From Metabacillus sp. KUDC1714 (GTDB taxonomy: Bacteria; Bacillota; Bacilli; Bacillales; Bacillaceae): a stretch of 64,000 bases of DNA. Below the pieces are notes generated by a model, which saw only the letters and a list, made by a program, of their open reading frames with translations, was not told where the DNA came from and made no database searches. Position 1 is the stretch's first letter, and every line of letters starts with the position of its first letter. The stretch covers positions 1,116,001 to 1,180,000 of the forward strand of contig NZ_CP055263.1 in NCBI RefSeq assembly GCF_014217835.1, in the 5' to 3' direction. Made by a program: the position numbers and the translations under genes. This document shows positions 44,557 to 53,435 of the stretch, piece by piece.

Positions 44557-45303
44557 TCACTTTTTATTATTGTCAGCGTAGTAAGCCATAGCATCTCGCA
44601 TGAATTGTGCCAGTCCTTCACCGAATTGGTCGATACTTTCCGTGAATCGCTCATCTTCGACATACATTTCACCTAGGCCCTTGAATGCCTCTAGTGAATA
44701 ATGGATTCCGATATTACTGTTCAAAAAGATGTACCATTTTTGGATTGCTGCTTGAGCTTCATCTGATTCTGGTAAAGTGTGACGAAGAGAGGCAAGGCTG
44801 CGATAGATGGCGTTCATTTCTTCTTGCATCGCTTTTTGTTCCTCTTTTGTCATACTAGCCAGGTTAGCGTTTGATTTATCGACTGCTTCATCACCCCAAC
44901 GTTCACGTGCTTCCTGTTCATATGGATTATGACTAAAGTCGAACCCTTCGAATTTTTCTTTATTGGTCATTGCGATCGTTCCTTTCATATGTTCAATTGT
45001 CATATCGATCGTCGAGATCATCTTATCGATGCGCAAGCGTCTTTCCACCAGTATTTTCCGATGGAAATTGAGTGCTTCCTTTCGATCGAAGGAGGGACGA
45101 TTGATGATCTCCTTTATTTTCTTTAAAGGGAAGTCAAGCTCTTTAAAAAACAGGATTTGTTGCAAGGTTTCAAGATTTTCATCGGAATATAGACGATAAC
45201 CAGCTTCAGACGTCTGTTCCGGTTTCAATAACCCTATTTCGTCATAATGATGCAGTGTGCGCACACTGATGCCGACCAAGTCAGCAACTTCCTTCACTTT
45301 CAT
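44557..45303 (-). CDS. MerR family regulator with TipAS-type ligand domain
   Basis: 248 residues. The N-terminal MerR helix-turn-helix reads VKEVADLVGISVRTLHHYDE then IGLLKPEQTSEAGYRLY, followed by a long dimerisation helix. The C-terminal part from about residue 115 (YEQEARERWGDEAVDKSNAN) is the TipAS antibiotic-recognition domain, as in B. subtilis Mta. Such regulators activate multidrug exporter genes; none adjoins here. It is flanked by decayed DNA. Confidence 0.92.
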   Translation of the reverse strand: MKVKEVADLVGISVRTLHHYDEIGLLKPEQTSEAGYRLYSDENLETLQQILFFKELDFPLKKIKEIINRPSFDRKEALNFHRKILVERRLRIDKMISTIDMTIEHMKGTIAMTNKEKFEGFDFSHNPYEQEARERWGDEAVDKSNANLASMTKEEQKAMQEEMNAIYRSLASLRHTLPESDEAQAAIQKWYIFLNSNIGIHYSLEAFKGLGEMYVEDERFTESIDQFGEGLAQFMRDAMAYYADNNKK

Positions 45304-45392
45304 AGCTGTGTACCTCCCTTTAATCTTTACTTTAAGGTATCACGTAACGTGAGAGTCAACTAGAAAATGTTAATTAATAAATGGGTGAAAGT

Positions 45393-45571
45393 TATGGAAA
45401 AACGACATTCGCCATGCGTTGATTAAAAGCACGCATATTTTCAGTTCGTAAATCCACATAAGATGCGTCACATAACTGTACGAGATGTAAAACGTTATCC
45501 CCAACAATTATGCACCAGGATTGGATAAACGTAATGAAAGATCTAGATAGTTCGGATAATTTTCCTTCTAA
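45393..45571 (-). pseudogene. O-methyltransferase fragment, internal part
   Basis: Minus-strand reading gives ENYPNYLDLSLRLSNPGA then a stop and frame change to IVGDNVLHLVQLCDASYVDL followed by RTENMRAFNQRMAN. These match consecutive parts of the intact enzyme at 55283-55921. The 5' half and the C-terminal end are absent. Confidence 0.85.
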
Positions 45572-45639
45572 TATGTTCAAGAAACATACAATCTATAAGT
45601 AATCTAAATTCGCAGACATTTGGTTTTATTTATGTTAAA

Positions 45640-45856
45640 GGCTGTTTTCGCAAACTTTGTTGCTTTTAAAATAGTATTGGGTTGGTTGATTGGCACTCCA
45701 GGATGCTCGCTTTCCGTGGGGCGGGCGATGAGCCTCCTCAGCGCGAAGCGCCTGCGGGGTCTCATCTGTCCCGCTTCTCCCACAGGAGTCTCGCATATCC
45801 GTTCCAATCAACCTAATTAGTTTTGTTCAAAAACAACAATCTTTTAGAAAAGAGCC
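45640..45856. mobile_element. MITE-like palindromic element, copy 1
   Basis: 217 bp with inverted ends GGCTGTTTTC and GAAAAGAGCC and a GC-rich palindromic core. It matches 59947-60151 in reverse orientation along its whole length. There is no transposase gene. Apparent ORFs on both strands here are artefacts of the palindrome. Confidence 0.8.
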
Positions 45857-45883
45857 ATGTTAAATGACCATTATAATGATGAG

Positions 45884-46936
45884 TTAAAGTTTACCACAAT
45901 GCTTGCATCGTCCCCGCCTTTTTAAATAATAGGCTAAAATTGCTATCCCTAGAGATATTCCCCATGGCAACCAGAACAAAAAAGGAACAAATTGTCCCCA
46001 ATTTTCATTGGTAATTGAGCCATTAACCATCATAAATATGATTTGTGGACTGAGCTTTAGCCCCGTTATCGTGATAATAGCCGACATCAACATTGCAGGA
46101 ACCATAACAAACCAAATTGGAATTTGTTTACCTGCTAGAAAAAAACACCACCTTGGAAAAATCACTCCCCACCTCTGAATAAGTCCAAGAGTTAGAATTC
46201 CACCGCCAATACATAATCCTCCCAGTATTGCTTCAACTATTACATTGTCTTCATTTCCAACCATTGATGAGTCGTTTGTCCCCAAAGGAATCCCTAACGC
46301 CCACGCCCATCGGACAATACCATATGGCAATGCCATAATAACGGCTAAATAGGTAAACCACTTTCCCCACTTTGCTGTTGCTTTTGCTGATGATCCTACT
46401 GTAGCGTCATTCCTGCCACAATTGCCGCAAGCATTCTGTGTAAGACGAAAATATGCTATTGCAGATGCGCCCCATATGAACCCACCAACTATACAAAAAA
46501 CTTGATTAATAACTCTCCAATCCAGCAGATCAAAGTGAAGCAAAAACAAATAAGCAAAGTTCTGCACAATTCGCGAATCTGGAATGATAAATATAAGCGT
46601 CACACTCATTATCCAAGCAAAGGAGAGAAATATTGAACGAGGAAAACGACTTCCCCATGTCATTATCATCGCTATAGCTACCACTGTACCTACCAATCCA
46701 GCTATGGCAATGACTGGTCCCCCGACATCAACATTAAGATTTGATAAAAATGATCCCATCATTTCTGCCCGTGAATCGTTTTTACCGAAAGGAAATCCAT
46801 TGCCACCTAATAACCAGTACAGCCCGAGTAACCCGTATAGTAGGGACCATAGAGCAGCTGCATACCCAGTCCACTGAGGCCAACGTGACAGCCAGGAAAA
46901 ATGTGTAGAATTATTGATATTTATTTTCGGTTCCAT
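45884..46936 (-). CDS. polytopic membrane protein of unknown function
   Basis: 350 residues with eight to nine transmembrane segments. Internal duplication is visible: YAAALWSLLYGLLGLYWLLG resembles LAVIMALPYGIVRWAWALGI, each followed by G-x-P-x-G-x-N-D-S (GFPFGKNDSRA, GIPLGTNDSSM). Two Cys pairs, ACGNCGRND in the middle and GRCKHCGKL at the end, could bind metal on the cytoplasmic side. The ATG at 46936 follows AGGGAGGGTGAA. I do not recognise a named family. Confidence 0.8.
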   Translation of the reverse strand: MEPKININNSTHFSWLSRWPQWTGYAAALWSLLYGLLGLYWLLGGNGFPFGKNDSRAEMMGSFLSNLNVDVGGPVIAIAGLVGTVVAIAMIMTWGSRFPRSIFLSFAWIMSVTLIFIIPDSRIVQNFAYLFLLHFDLLDWRVINQVFCIVGGFIWGASAIAYFRLTQNACGNCGRNDATVGSSAKATAKWGKWFTYLAVIMALPYGIVRWAWALGIPLGTNDSSMVGNEDNVIVEAILGGLCIGGGILTLGLIQRWGVIFPRWCFFLAGKQIPIWFVMVPAMLMSAIITITGLKLSPQIIFMMVNGSITNENWGQFVPFLFWLPWGISLGIAILAYYLKRRGRCKHCGKL

Positions 46937-47001
46937 TTCACCCTCCCTAAATTTAGAGGCCTCTGAAAATCCCAATCCAGTATTTCTTGAAAAAATTCCA
47001 T
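46921..47001 (-). CDS. 26-codon leader ORF overlapping the membrane-protein start
   Basis: Starts at ATG 47001 with GAGGAG eight bases upstream and reads MEFFQEILDWDFQRPLNLGR then VKWNRK to a TAA inside the next gene. It overlaps that gene by 16 bp in another frame, so it may couple or tune its translation. Confidence 0.4.
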   Translation of the reverse strand: MEFFQEILDWDFQRPLNLGRVKWNRK

Positions 47002-47156
47002 TAATTTCACTCCTCTCGCTAATTCGACAATGCTATGTAAGGAGGGGAAACATATTATGTTTATACATTGTATTAGCTTTTATCTGAGGTATTCTAAGAA
47101 TGATAATAATAATCCTTCTTTAATTTAATAAAAAAGACACTTACCTTTTTACCGAT

Positions 47157-47176
47157 AAGCGCCTCGATTGTTGAAG
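47157..47176. repeat. GCGCTT repeat, copy 2 (degenerate)
   Basis: AAGCGCCTCGATTGTTGAAG, near-identical to the right halves of the elements near 35405, 51287 and 51724. Confidence 0.5.
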
Positions 47177-47201
47177 AAAATATTGAATTGACTATTAACA
47201 A

Positions 47202-48635
47202 CTAGTTATTGTCAGGGTATGAGTGCTTACTATTAAGTAAGGATCGTAAATCACCTCTATAAAGAGTATCTTTTAACTCTTCGTATCTAAAAGGAATTAA
47301 TGGAGAAAGATAGGGAACCCCTGCAGACTTTAGATTTGTCATATACAAAATGAGGATTGTTGTTCCAGCAACTAAACCAGTGAATCCAAAAAAAACAGCA
47401 ATTAGTAAAAAAAGGAAACGCAATGTCCCCACTGCATCGGCTAATCCTCTATATACGATGAGAAAGCTTGCTAAAAAAGTAATTCCTATGGTAATTAGGC
47501 TTGCAGGGTGAATGATTTTAGCTGTAACAGCTGTTTCACCAATAACAATTGTTGCAACTAACGATACTAGAATGATTGCGCTTTTAGGAATCCGGAAAGA
47601 AGCATCCGTAAGAATTTTTAATAAAAACATCAAAAACAACATTTCCCAAAAGGCGGGTAATAATTCACCATCAGAGAACAATGACTTTACTACTTTTTTG
47701 GAATACTCACCTTGATGGAATTTTTCTAATGTTACATATATTGCAGGCAGATAAACAGATAAGAAAAAGCCAATAAAACGGATAAATCGGGTTGTAAATC
47801 GACCTGCTTTAAAATAATAATCATCTGGGGTTTGAAAGGCATCTATAAATAAGGATGGTGTAATAATAGCGAAAGGAGTACCATCCACAATAATTCCTAC
47901 CTTTCCTTCGTACAAAGCGGATGCAAGAACATCAGGACGTTCTGTTGTTTTGTTTAAGGTAAAAATACTTTTATGTCCTTCAATTGCCTCGTCAATAATT
48001 CTGGCTTCTAATATGTATTTAACTGAGAGATTGCTTATACGTGATTTTACCTTTTCTAATACTCCTTTATCGACGAGTCCATACATATAAATAACTGATA
48101 TGTGTGTTTTTGAAATTAGTCCAATCTCTTTATTTTCTACACATAGCTTAGGGGATTTAATAATTGAACGTAAAATATTAATATTCGTTTTGAGTTTTTC
48201 TGTTAAACCAATAATGGGTCCATGTGGTACACGTTCACCTTGAGCTTCTTCAAGACTTCTTTCATTCCACTTTGGAGTATCTACAATAATTCCAATGTCA
48301 TGATCTTCAAATAAAATAGCTGTTTTGCCATTAATTAATGCATCTGTTAGTTCCTGAAAGTTTGTACCCATTTTGACATCAGCCGTTTCAATAACTTCAC
48401 TGACTAAATTTATAATATCGTTTTTTTCAGATGTTTTTGTAAAATCAAGTAATGGTCTAATCACAAAATCCTGTATTATTTCCGAATCAATAATACCATC
48501 AATATAAATAATGGCTGCATGTTCTGACTTCTCAATACCAAACTTTAATTTTCTTACAACTAAATCAGATGTTTGATTAAATAAGTTCTTTATATGATCG
48601 ATATTGTCTTCAAGTTTTTTTTCAATATTATCCAC
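47202..48635 (-). CDS. orphan spore germination protein, GerAA family
   Basis: 477 residues: a soluble N-terminal half (SEHAAIIYIDGIIDSEIIQD, ISVIYMYGLVDKG) and a membrane half with GKVGIIVDGTPFAIITPSLF, FQTPDDYYFK and IPKSAIILVSLVATIVIGET. It starts at GTG with GAGGAG upstream. Unlike the operon at 27-31 kb it has no B or C partner beside it. Orphan A subunits occur in Bacillaceae and may combine with subunits encoded elsewhere. Confidence 0.92.
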   Translation of the reverse strand: MDNIEKKLEDNIDHIKNLFNQTSDLVVRKLKFGIEKSEHAAIIYIDGIIDSEIIQDFVIRPLLDFTKTSEKNDIINLVSEVIETADVKMGTNFQELTDALINGKTAILFEDHDIGIIVDTPKWNERSLEEAQGERVPHGPIIGLTEKLKTNINILRSIIKSPKLCVENKEIGLISKTHISVIYMYGLVDKGVLEKVKSRISNLSVKYILEARIIDEAIEGHKSIFTLNKTTERPDVLASALYEGKVGIIVDGTPFAIITPSLFIDAFQTPDDYYFKAGRFTTRFIRFIGFFLSVYLPAIYVTLEKFHQGEYSKKVVKSLFSDGELLPAFWEMLFLMFLLKILTDASFRIPKSAIILVSLVATIVIGETAVTAKIIHPASLITIGITFLASFLIVYRGLADAVGTLRFLFLLIAVFFGFTGLVAGTTILILYMTNLKSAGVPYLSPLIPFRYEELKDTLYRGDLRSLLNSKHSYPDNN

Positions 48636-48975
48636 TTTTATCTCCTCAGGGTTAAAGAATTTAAACTTATTATGTGAGGAGCTTTTTTATTTATTCCTAA
48701 TCAACAATATGCCCGATTGTTGAACAAGATCTGTGATAACCAGTTCACATAAGCAATGTTATCAGTTGAACTAACGAGTTTTATTAAAAATACACCCAGT
48801 TTAGATAGTTCGGATATTTTTCCTTATCGTTAATTTTTATAATTAAAAAGACGCCTCAATCCAATATTACCCAGGATTTAAGACGTCACATTTATACTCA
48901 TAATGGAAACCTTTGCAGTATGAGTGTCTGACAAATTTTAATTACTACGGAAGATATTTTTCTATTCGAGAATCG
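48636..48975. other. 340-bp intergenic region
   Basis: Contains a 36-bp scrap of the O-methyltransferase gene at 48795-48830 (TAGATAGTTCGGATA and TTTTCCTTATC are shared) and a weak hairpin with GACG and CGTC ends near 48851-48888. No ORF is seen. Confidence 0.45.
48795..48830 (-). pseudogene. minimal O-methyltransferase scrap
   Basis: Minus-strand translation DKEKYPNYLNW matches DKENYPNYLDR of the intact enzyme. It is too short to be more than a remnant. Confidence 0.5.
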
Positions 48976-49878
48976 TTAATTATAGTTTTCTCTCATCCGT
49001 CTTATATCTACTCTAGGTGAACAGCCAAACATTCGGGAATACTCCCGACTAAATTGCGATTGACTTTCGTACCCCACCTTGAATGCAACATTAGCTACAT
49101 CTGTTGGATCAGCCAATAACAAGCGCCTTGCTTCTTGCAATCTCAATTGTTTTTGGAACTGAATAGGACTCATAGCTGTTACCTCTTTAAAATGTCGATG
49201 AAGAGATGACACACTCATATTAGCTATTTTAGCAAGCTCTTCAATTCGAAAGGGTTCTTGAAAGTTTTTGATAATATGGTCTATCACTTCTCTTATTCTA
49301 GATGCATTGCTACCCTCTAATGCTATTTGTTCTAGTGCTTCTCCATGTGGACCTTGTAAGATCCAATAGATAATTTCCTTTGTTAATAATGGACCAAGAA
49401 CAGGAATGTGCTTTGGATTCTCTAATAAACAAGCTAATCTTAAAACTGCATCCAACAAAGATGGTTCTACTTCGCTAACAAACATAGCTCGTTTCGAGTT
49501 CTTTCTCTGATGAAATGGAATATCTGTTTCATTTAAAACTTCTAAAACTTGTTTCGTTGTAAATTCAAGCTTGAGAGCTAAATAGGGAATTTCTGTAGAG
49601 GCCTTTCTTACTTGCCCTGTTACTGGCAAATCAACAGAAGCCACAATATAATGACCAGGACTGTACAAGAATCGCTCTTCTCCCAATAATACTTCCTTCT
49701 CCCCTTGGAGGATAATGCAAAAAGAAGGCTCGTTAACTCTTGAAATTGGTTCAGTAATAATGGATTCACGGATGAGAAATAAAGAGGGGATAGATGTAGC
49801 GTGGACACCATCCTGTTTTGAAAAGTTCTCTATGAGATTAGCAAGTTCTAGTTGCTGTTTGTAGGTTTTCTCAGACAT
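48976..49878 (-). CDS. AraC family transcriptional regulator
   Basis: 300 residues. The N-terminal AraC_N domain shows EPSFCIILQGEKEVLLGEER and YLALKLEFT. The C-terminal helix-turn-helix pair reads FRIEELAKIANMSVSSLHRH and DVANVAFKVGYESQSQFSRE, ending FGCSPRVDIRRMR. The 157-bp spacer to the divergent aldo-keto reductase gene suggests it controls that gene, probably in response to a toxic aldehyde or similar compound. Confidence 0.93.
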   Translation of the reverse strand: MSEKTYKQQLELANLIENFSKQDGVHATSIPSLFLIRESIITEPISRVNEPSFCIILQGEKEVLLGEERFLYSPGHYIVASVDLPVTGQVRKASTEIPYLALKLEFTTKQVLEVLNETDIPFHQRKNSKRAMFVSEVEPSLLDAVLRLACLLENPKHIPVLGPLLTKEIIYWILQGPHGEALEQIALEGSNASRIREVIDHIIKNFQEPFRIEELAKIANMSVSSLHRHFKEVTAMSPIQFQKQLRLQEARRLLLADPTDVANVAFKVGYESQSQFSREYSRMFGCSPRVDIRRMRENYN

Positions 49879-50068
49879 TATTTATTTCTCCCTTTCTTCA
49901 TCTACATTTATATTATCTGATATTCGTTGTTTAGGTAAGAGGAGTTGATAGGATTAGGCAAAAACTTGGTAGGAATGGGATAAGGGTTTCCTTATTATTT
50001 ATGACATAATTATTTCTAAAGAGGTCACGATAAACGTGGCAAATAAACTAAAGAGGGGGAACAATCGA

Positions 50069-51049
50069 ATGGAGTATGTGAAACTTGGTAATACAGGCTT
50101 AGATGTATCTCGATTTTGTCTTGGTTGTATGGGTTTTGGTGATGCAACTAAATGGCTTCACCAATGGGTACTTAACGAACAGGACTCACGCCCCGTAATA
50201 AAAAAAGCCCTTGAATTAGGGATTAATTTTTTTGATACTGCCAATGTATACTCACTTGGCACAAGTGAGGAATATCTTGGGCGAGCCCTGAAAGATTACG
50301 CAAATCGTGATGAAGTTGTAATCGCAACGAAAGTCCACGGTCAAATGCACAAAGGTCCAAATGGTTCAGGCCTATCTCGAAAAGCCATAATGAGTGAAAT
50401 TGATAATAGCCTTAAGCGTTTGGAAACAGATTATGTAGATCTTTATCTCATCCATCGTTGGGACTACAATACTCCTATTGAAGAAACAATGGAAGCATTG
50501 CATGACGTTGTGAAGTCAGGAAAAACAAGATATATTGGTGCTTCTGCGATGTTCGCTTGGCAATTCCAAAAAGCTTTACACGTGGCAGAAAAAAATGGTT
50601 GGACGAAGTTCGTTTCCATGCAAAACCACCTCAACCTCATCTACCGTGAAGAGGAAAGGGAAATGCTACCTCTTTGTAAGGAAGAGAAAATTGGTGTAAC
50701 TCCATATAGCCCTCTTGCCTCTGGGAGATTAACACGGGACTGGTCAGTAACCACACATCGTTCTGAGACCGATCAAATTCAAAAATCAAAATACGATGCG
50801 ACTACCGATGCCGACCGATTAGTCGTTGAGCGAGTAGCATCAATTGCAGAAAAACACAGTGTTCCTCGTACACACATCGCACTTGCTTGGTTATTACGAA
50901 AAGAGACAGTAACAGCACCAATTATCGGGGCAACGAAAATATCACATCTTGAGGATGCTGTAGGTGCTTTAACGGTAAAGCTATCACCTGAAGAAATTGC
51001 TTTTCTTGAAGAGCCATATGTACCACATCAAATAGTAGGTCATAACTAG
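50069..51049 (+). CDS. aldo/keto reductase
   Basis: 326 residues from the ATG at 50069, nine bases after AGAGGGGG. The catalytic tetrad positions are visible: Asp in NFFDTANVYS (with its Tyr), Lys in VIATKVHGQM and His in LYLIHRWDY. NADPH-binding segments are TPYSPLASGRLTRDW and APIIGATKISHLEDA. It reduces aldehydes or ketones in the cytosol. A perfect terminator follows at 51181-51226. Confidence 0.94.
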   Translation: MEYVKLGNTGLDVSRFCLGCMGFGDATKWLHQWVLNEQDSRPVIKKALELGINFFDTANVYSLGTSEEYLGRALKDYANRDEVVIATKVHGQMHKGPNGSGLSRKAIMSEIDNSLKRLETDYVDLYLIHRWDYNTPIEETMEALHDVVKSGKTRYIGASAMFAWQFQKALHVAEKNGWTKFVSMQNHLNLIYREEEREMLPLCKEEKIGVTPYSPLASGRLTRDWSVTTHRSETDQIQKSKYDATTDADRLVVERVASIAEKHSVPRTHIALAWLLRKETVTAPIIGATKISHLEDAVGALTVKLSPEEIAFLEEPYVPHQIVGHN

Positions 51050-51059
51050 TTTCGATATT

Positions 51060-51155
51060 TTTAGAGCAGCGATTGAAATGTCGAAAGAACAAATTCAGGC
51101 ATTCCAGCAAATCTTTCCCGACAACCATCGTCCTGTTTTCCGAAGAAAAATACCA
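51060..51155 (+). other. possible coding remnant after the reductase gene
   Basis: One plus-strand frame reads FRAAIEMSKEQIQAFQQIFP then DNHRPVFRRKIP with no start codon or ribosome site. It looks like the end of some lost gene, but I cannot name the family. Confidence 0.3.
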
Positions 51156-51180
51156 CACAAACTCATATTTAGGGTAAATA

Positions 51181-51226
51181 ATAAGAATCCATTTTGCAAA
51201 AGAAATTGATCAAAATGGATTCTTAT
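51181..51226 (+). terminator. terminator of the aldo/keto reductase gene
   Basis: ATAAGAATCCATTTTG (51181-51196) pairs perfectly over 16 bp with 51211-51226. Confidence 0.85.
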
Positions 51227-51286
51227 CTAGCAGTTTTAGTTTTGTTTTATAATAATGTTTGATCATTTCAACCTTCTTCCGCAATC

Positions 51287-51306
51287 GCGCTTGATTGTTG
51301 AAGATC
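51287..51306. repeat. GCGCTT repeat, copy 3
   Basis: GCGCTTGATTGTTGAAGATC, the best-conserved form of the repeat; preceded by CCGCAATC. Confidence 0.55.
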
Positions 51307-51361
51307 ACAATTTATTTCTATTAGCTGGTTTGACCGAAGATCAATATTAAAAAATAGATAC

Positions 51362-51547
51362 CTAAGTGTTTTTATTTTCTTTTTCCTCTATTAGCTTATC
51401 TATTTTTTCTTCTACTCGTTTTAGTCGTTTATTTCTTTTATTCATAATTAAAAATACAACAACAATTACTATTGGAATACCTATAACGCTTAAAATCATT
51501 AATAATTAAAAGATTATGTCTCCTGTATTAAATCCACCTTGTGCCAT
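51362..51547 (-). pseudogene. small membrane protein gene with an in-frame stop
   Basis: Starts at ATG 51547 with GAGAGGAG seven bases upstream and reads MAQGGFNTGDIIF, TAA, then in the same frame LLMILSVIGIPIVIVVVFLI and a charged coiled tail (RNKRLKRVEEKIDKLIEEKE). TAA for CAA (Gln) at codon 14 would explain it. The single helix and charged tail resemble small Bacillus holin-like or envelope proteins. The downstream half could restart at ATG 51499 but has no ribosome site. Confidence 0.65.
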
Positions 51548-51699
51548 AAAAAAACTCCTCTCATTTAAATAATTTAACATATTTACCTATTTTTTTCGTT
51601 TGGGGAAATAACAAAGTTTCATCACTTATCATACATGTAGTACTAATTTGAAATCGAGGCCAACTTTTGATCTTTTACAATATGGCCCTAAACTGAAAT

Positions 51700-51743
51700 A
51701 AGCGCATTTCCATGTCCAGAAAGGCGCTTGATTACTGAAGATT
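51700..51743. repeat. GCGCTT hairpin repeat, copy 4
   Basis: AAGCGC (51700-51705) pairs with GCGCTT (51724-51729), with TTTC and GAAA extending the stem; GATTACTGAAGATT follows, as in the other copies. Confidence 0.55.
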
Positions 51744-51905
51744 GATATTGAAGGCAATAATTTTGACGATTAGAAGATTTCAGGGAAATTTATCCTCACA
51801 TTTTTTTCCTATAAGACTAGAAATATGAAATAATTGAACAAACTCTTACCAAAAATATAGTATACTTTTTTAAGTTGATATAGAAGACGAAAGGAAGTCA
51901 TTCCC

Positions 51906-53144
51906 TTGTTTGAAACATTGCTAGTGAATTTCTTATTTTTACTTTTACCTGTTGTAATATTTCTGATTTTCTTTGAAAACAAACAATATACATATAATAA
52001 AATAATTCTGATATTACTTTCATCCGTAACAATGTTTCTTTGTATGACCATTCCAATTAGATTAGATATCGGCTTTATTTTTGATTTGCGATATATTCCT
52101 TTTATTGTCGTTGCCCTTTTTGGTGGTTACAAAAACGCTTTCCCCCTTTATCTCGTATTAAATATTTATCGATTCTACTTAGGTGGGGAGGGAACTATTC
52201 AATCCTTTCTTTTTTCAACAGTAATATTCATTATAGTACCTTTGTTAAGCAAAAAGTTTAGTCAACTACAATCAAAAAATAGAATATTTTTCGCAACATT
52301 TGTTTCTTTTTTTACTATGGGATTTTACCTTTTTATTTTAAGTACATTTTTTGATTCATTAACTAGAGAGTTTTGGATATTAACAATAAATGCATTAACT
52401 ACTCATGTAGGGATGATGCTCATCATTATGACCTTAATAGAGCGAATTATTATCAATATTAAAAATCGTGAAAGGTTTTTCCATACAGAAAGACTATCTG
52501 TTATTGGTGAATTATCAGCTAGTGTTTCCCATGAAATAAGAAATCCACTTACTGTTACAAATGGATTTCTACAACTTTTAAAATCATCCAAGAACCTATC
52601 TCAAGATGAAAAGAGATATGTCGAGTTTGCATTACAGGAATTAATTCGAGCTGAAAAAATAGTAAGTGATTATCTAACACTAGCTAAGCCACAATCAAAA
52701 AATATGATTTATTCCAATTTAGAAGTCGAGACAGAATATACAAAAGATCTAATTACACCCTTTGCGAATATGCATCAAGTCAATGTTCAATATTGTTTTA
52801 ACAATTCGTTAAAAATAAATTATGATAAAAATCAAATCCAACAATGTATGATAAATTTGTATAAAAACGCAATTGAAGCGATGAAGGAAAAAGGTGGAGG
52901 GACTCTACTCATAGATATTTCTGAGCAAAAGCAAAACATTTTGATCAAAATTCAAGATACAGGAATCGGAATGACAAAAGAAGAAGTTTTACGTTTAGGT
53001 AAACCATATTACTCAACAAAAGAAAAAGGAACTGGTCTTGGCATGCTAATGGTATACAGTACAATTGATAAATTGAAAGGAAAAGTTGAAGTTCAAAGTG
53101 TAAAGGGAAAAGGCACAACATTTATGATAACTATTCCCGTTTAA
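51906..53144 (+). CDS. sensor histidine kinase, KinB-like
   Basis: 412 residues. Five to six transmembrane helices fill residues 1-180, with the 5TMR-type motif DLRYIPFIVVALFGGYKNAF. The kinase core has the H box LSASVSHEIRNPLTVTNGFL, N box MINLYKNAIEAM, and G boxes QDTGIGM and GTGLGML. The topology and motifs are those of KinB, a membrane kinase that feeds the sporulation phosphorelay. There is no adjacent response regulator, as expected for such kinases. It starts at TTG eight bases after AAAGGAAG. Confidence 0.9.
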   Translation: MFETLLVNFLFLLLPVVIFLIFFENKQYTYNKIILILLSSVTMFLCMTIPIRLDIGFIFDLRYIPFIVVALFGGYKNAFPLYLVLNIYRFYLGGEGTIQSFLFSTVIFIIVPLLSKKFSQLQSKNRIFFATFVSFFTMGFYLFILSTFFDSLTREFWILTINALTTHVGMMLIIMTLIERIIINIKNRERFFHTERLSVIGELSASVSHEIRNPLTVTNGFLQLLKSSKNLSQDEKRYVEFALQELIRAEKIVSDYLTLAKPQSKNMIYSNLEVETEYTKDLITPFANMHQVNVQYCFNNSLKINYDKNQIQQCMINLYKNAIEAMKEKGGGTLLIDISEQKQNILIKIQDTGIGMTKEEVLRLGKPYYSTKEKGTGLGMLMVYSTIDKLKGKVEVQSVKGKGTTFMITIPV

Positions 53145-53270
53145 CAATAACACATCATTTTTTTATGGCTATGTAATTGTGACACTAAACAATCGTATTT
53201 TTCATATGATATTTAACAGCCTGACGGATTACCGTTAAGCATAGTTTTTTCCCAACAAGACCTAAAAATA

Positions 53271-53305
53271 ACAAGCGCTTATCCTTATTTATGGACAGCG
53301 CTTGT
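53271..53305 (+). terminator. hairpin after the KinB-like gene
   Basis: ACAAGCGCT (53271-53279) pairs with AGCGCTTGT (53297-53305), with ATCC and GGA extending it; TCTAATTTC follows. It shares the AAGCGCT/AGCGCTT stem with the dispersed repeats. Confidence 0.65.
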
Positions 53306-53373
53306 TCTAATTTCACTCGTTAAATAATTAACTTTCTTGTGATTGATCCTCAACAATCTGGCTCTATAAATGA

Positions 53374-53410
53374 AAAAGAGCGACATCCTTATTCAAGAAT
53401 GGCGCCCTTT
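53374..53410 (-). terminator. terminator of the racemase-family gene
   Basis: On the minus strand AAAGGGCGCCATTCTT pairs with AAGGATGTCGCTCTTT through mostly GC and wobble pairs, then TTTC. Confidence 0.6.
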
Positions 53411-53435
53411 AGCTGGAGAAGGACACATCAGTCTA

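Noticed and set aside
45604..45820. Two overlapping frames of 66-67 codons on both strands, and similar ones at 59956-60201
   Set aside because: They translate the palindromic MITE-like element in both directions, which yields open frames on both strands by symmetry.
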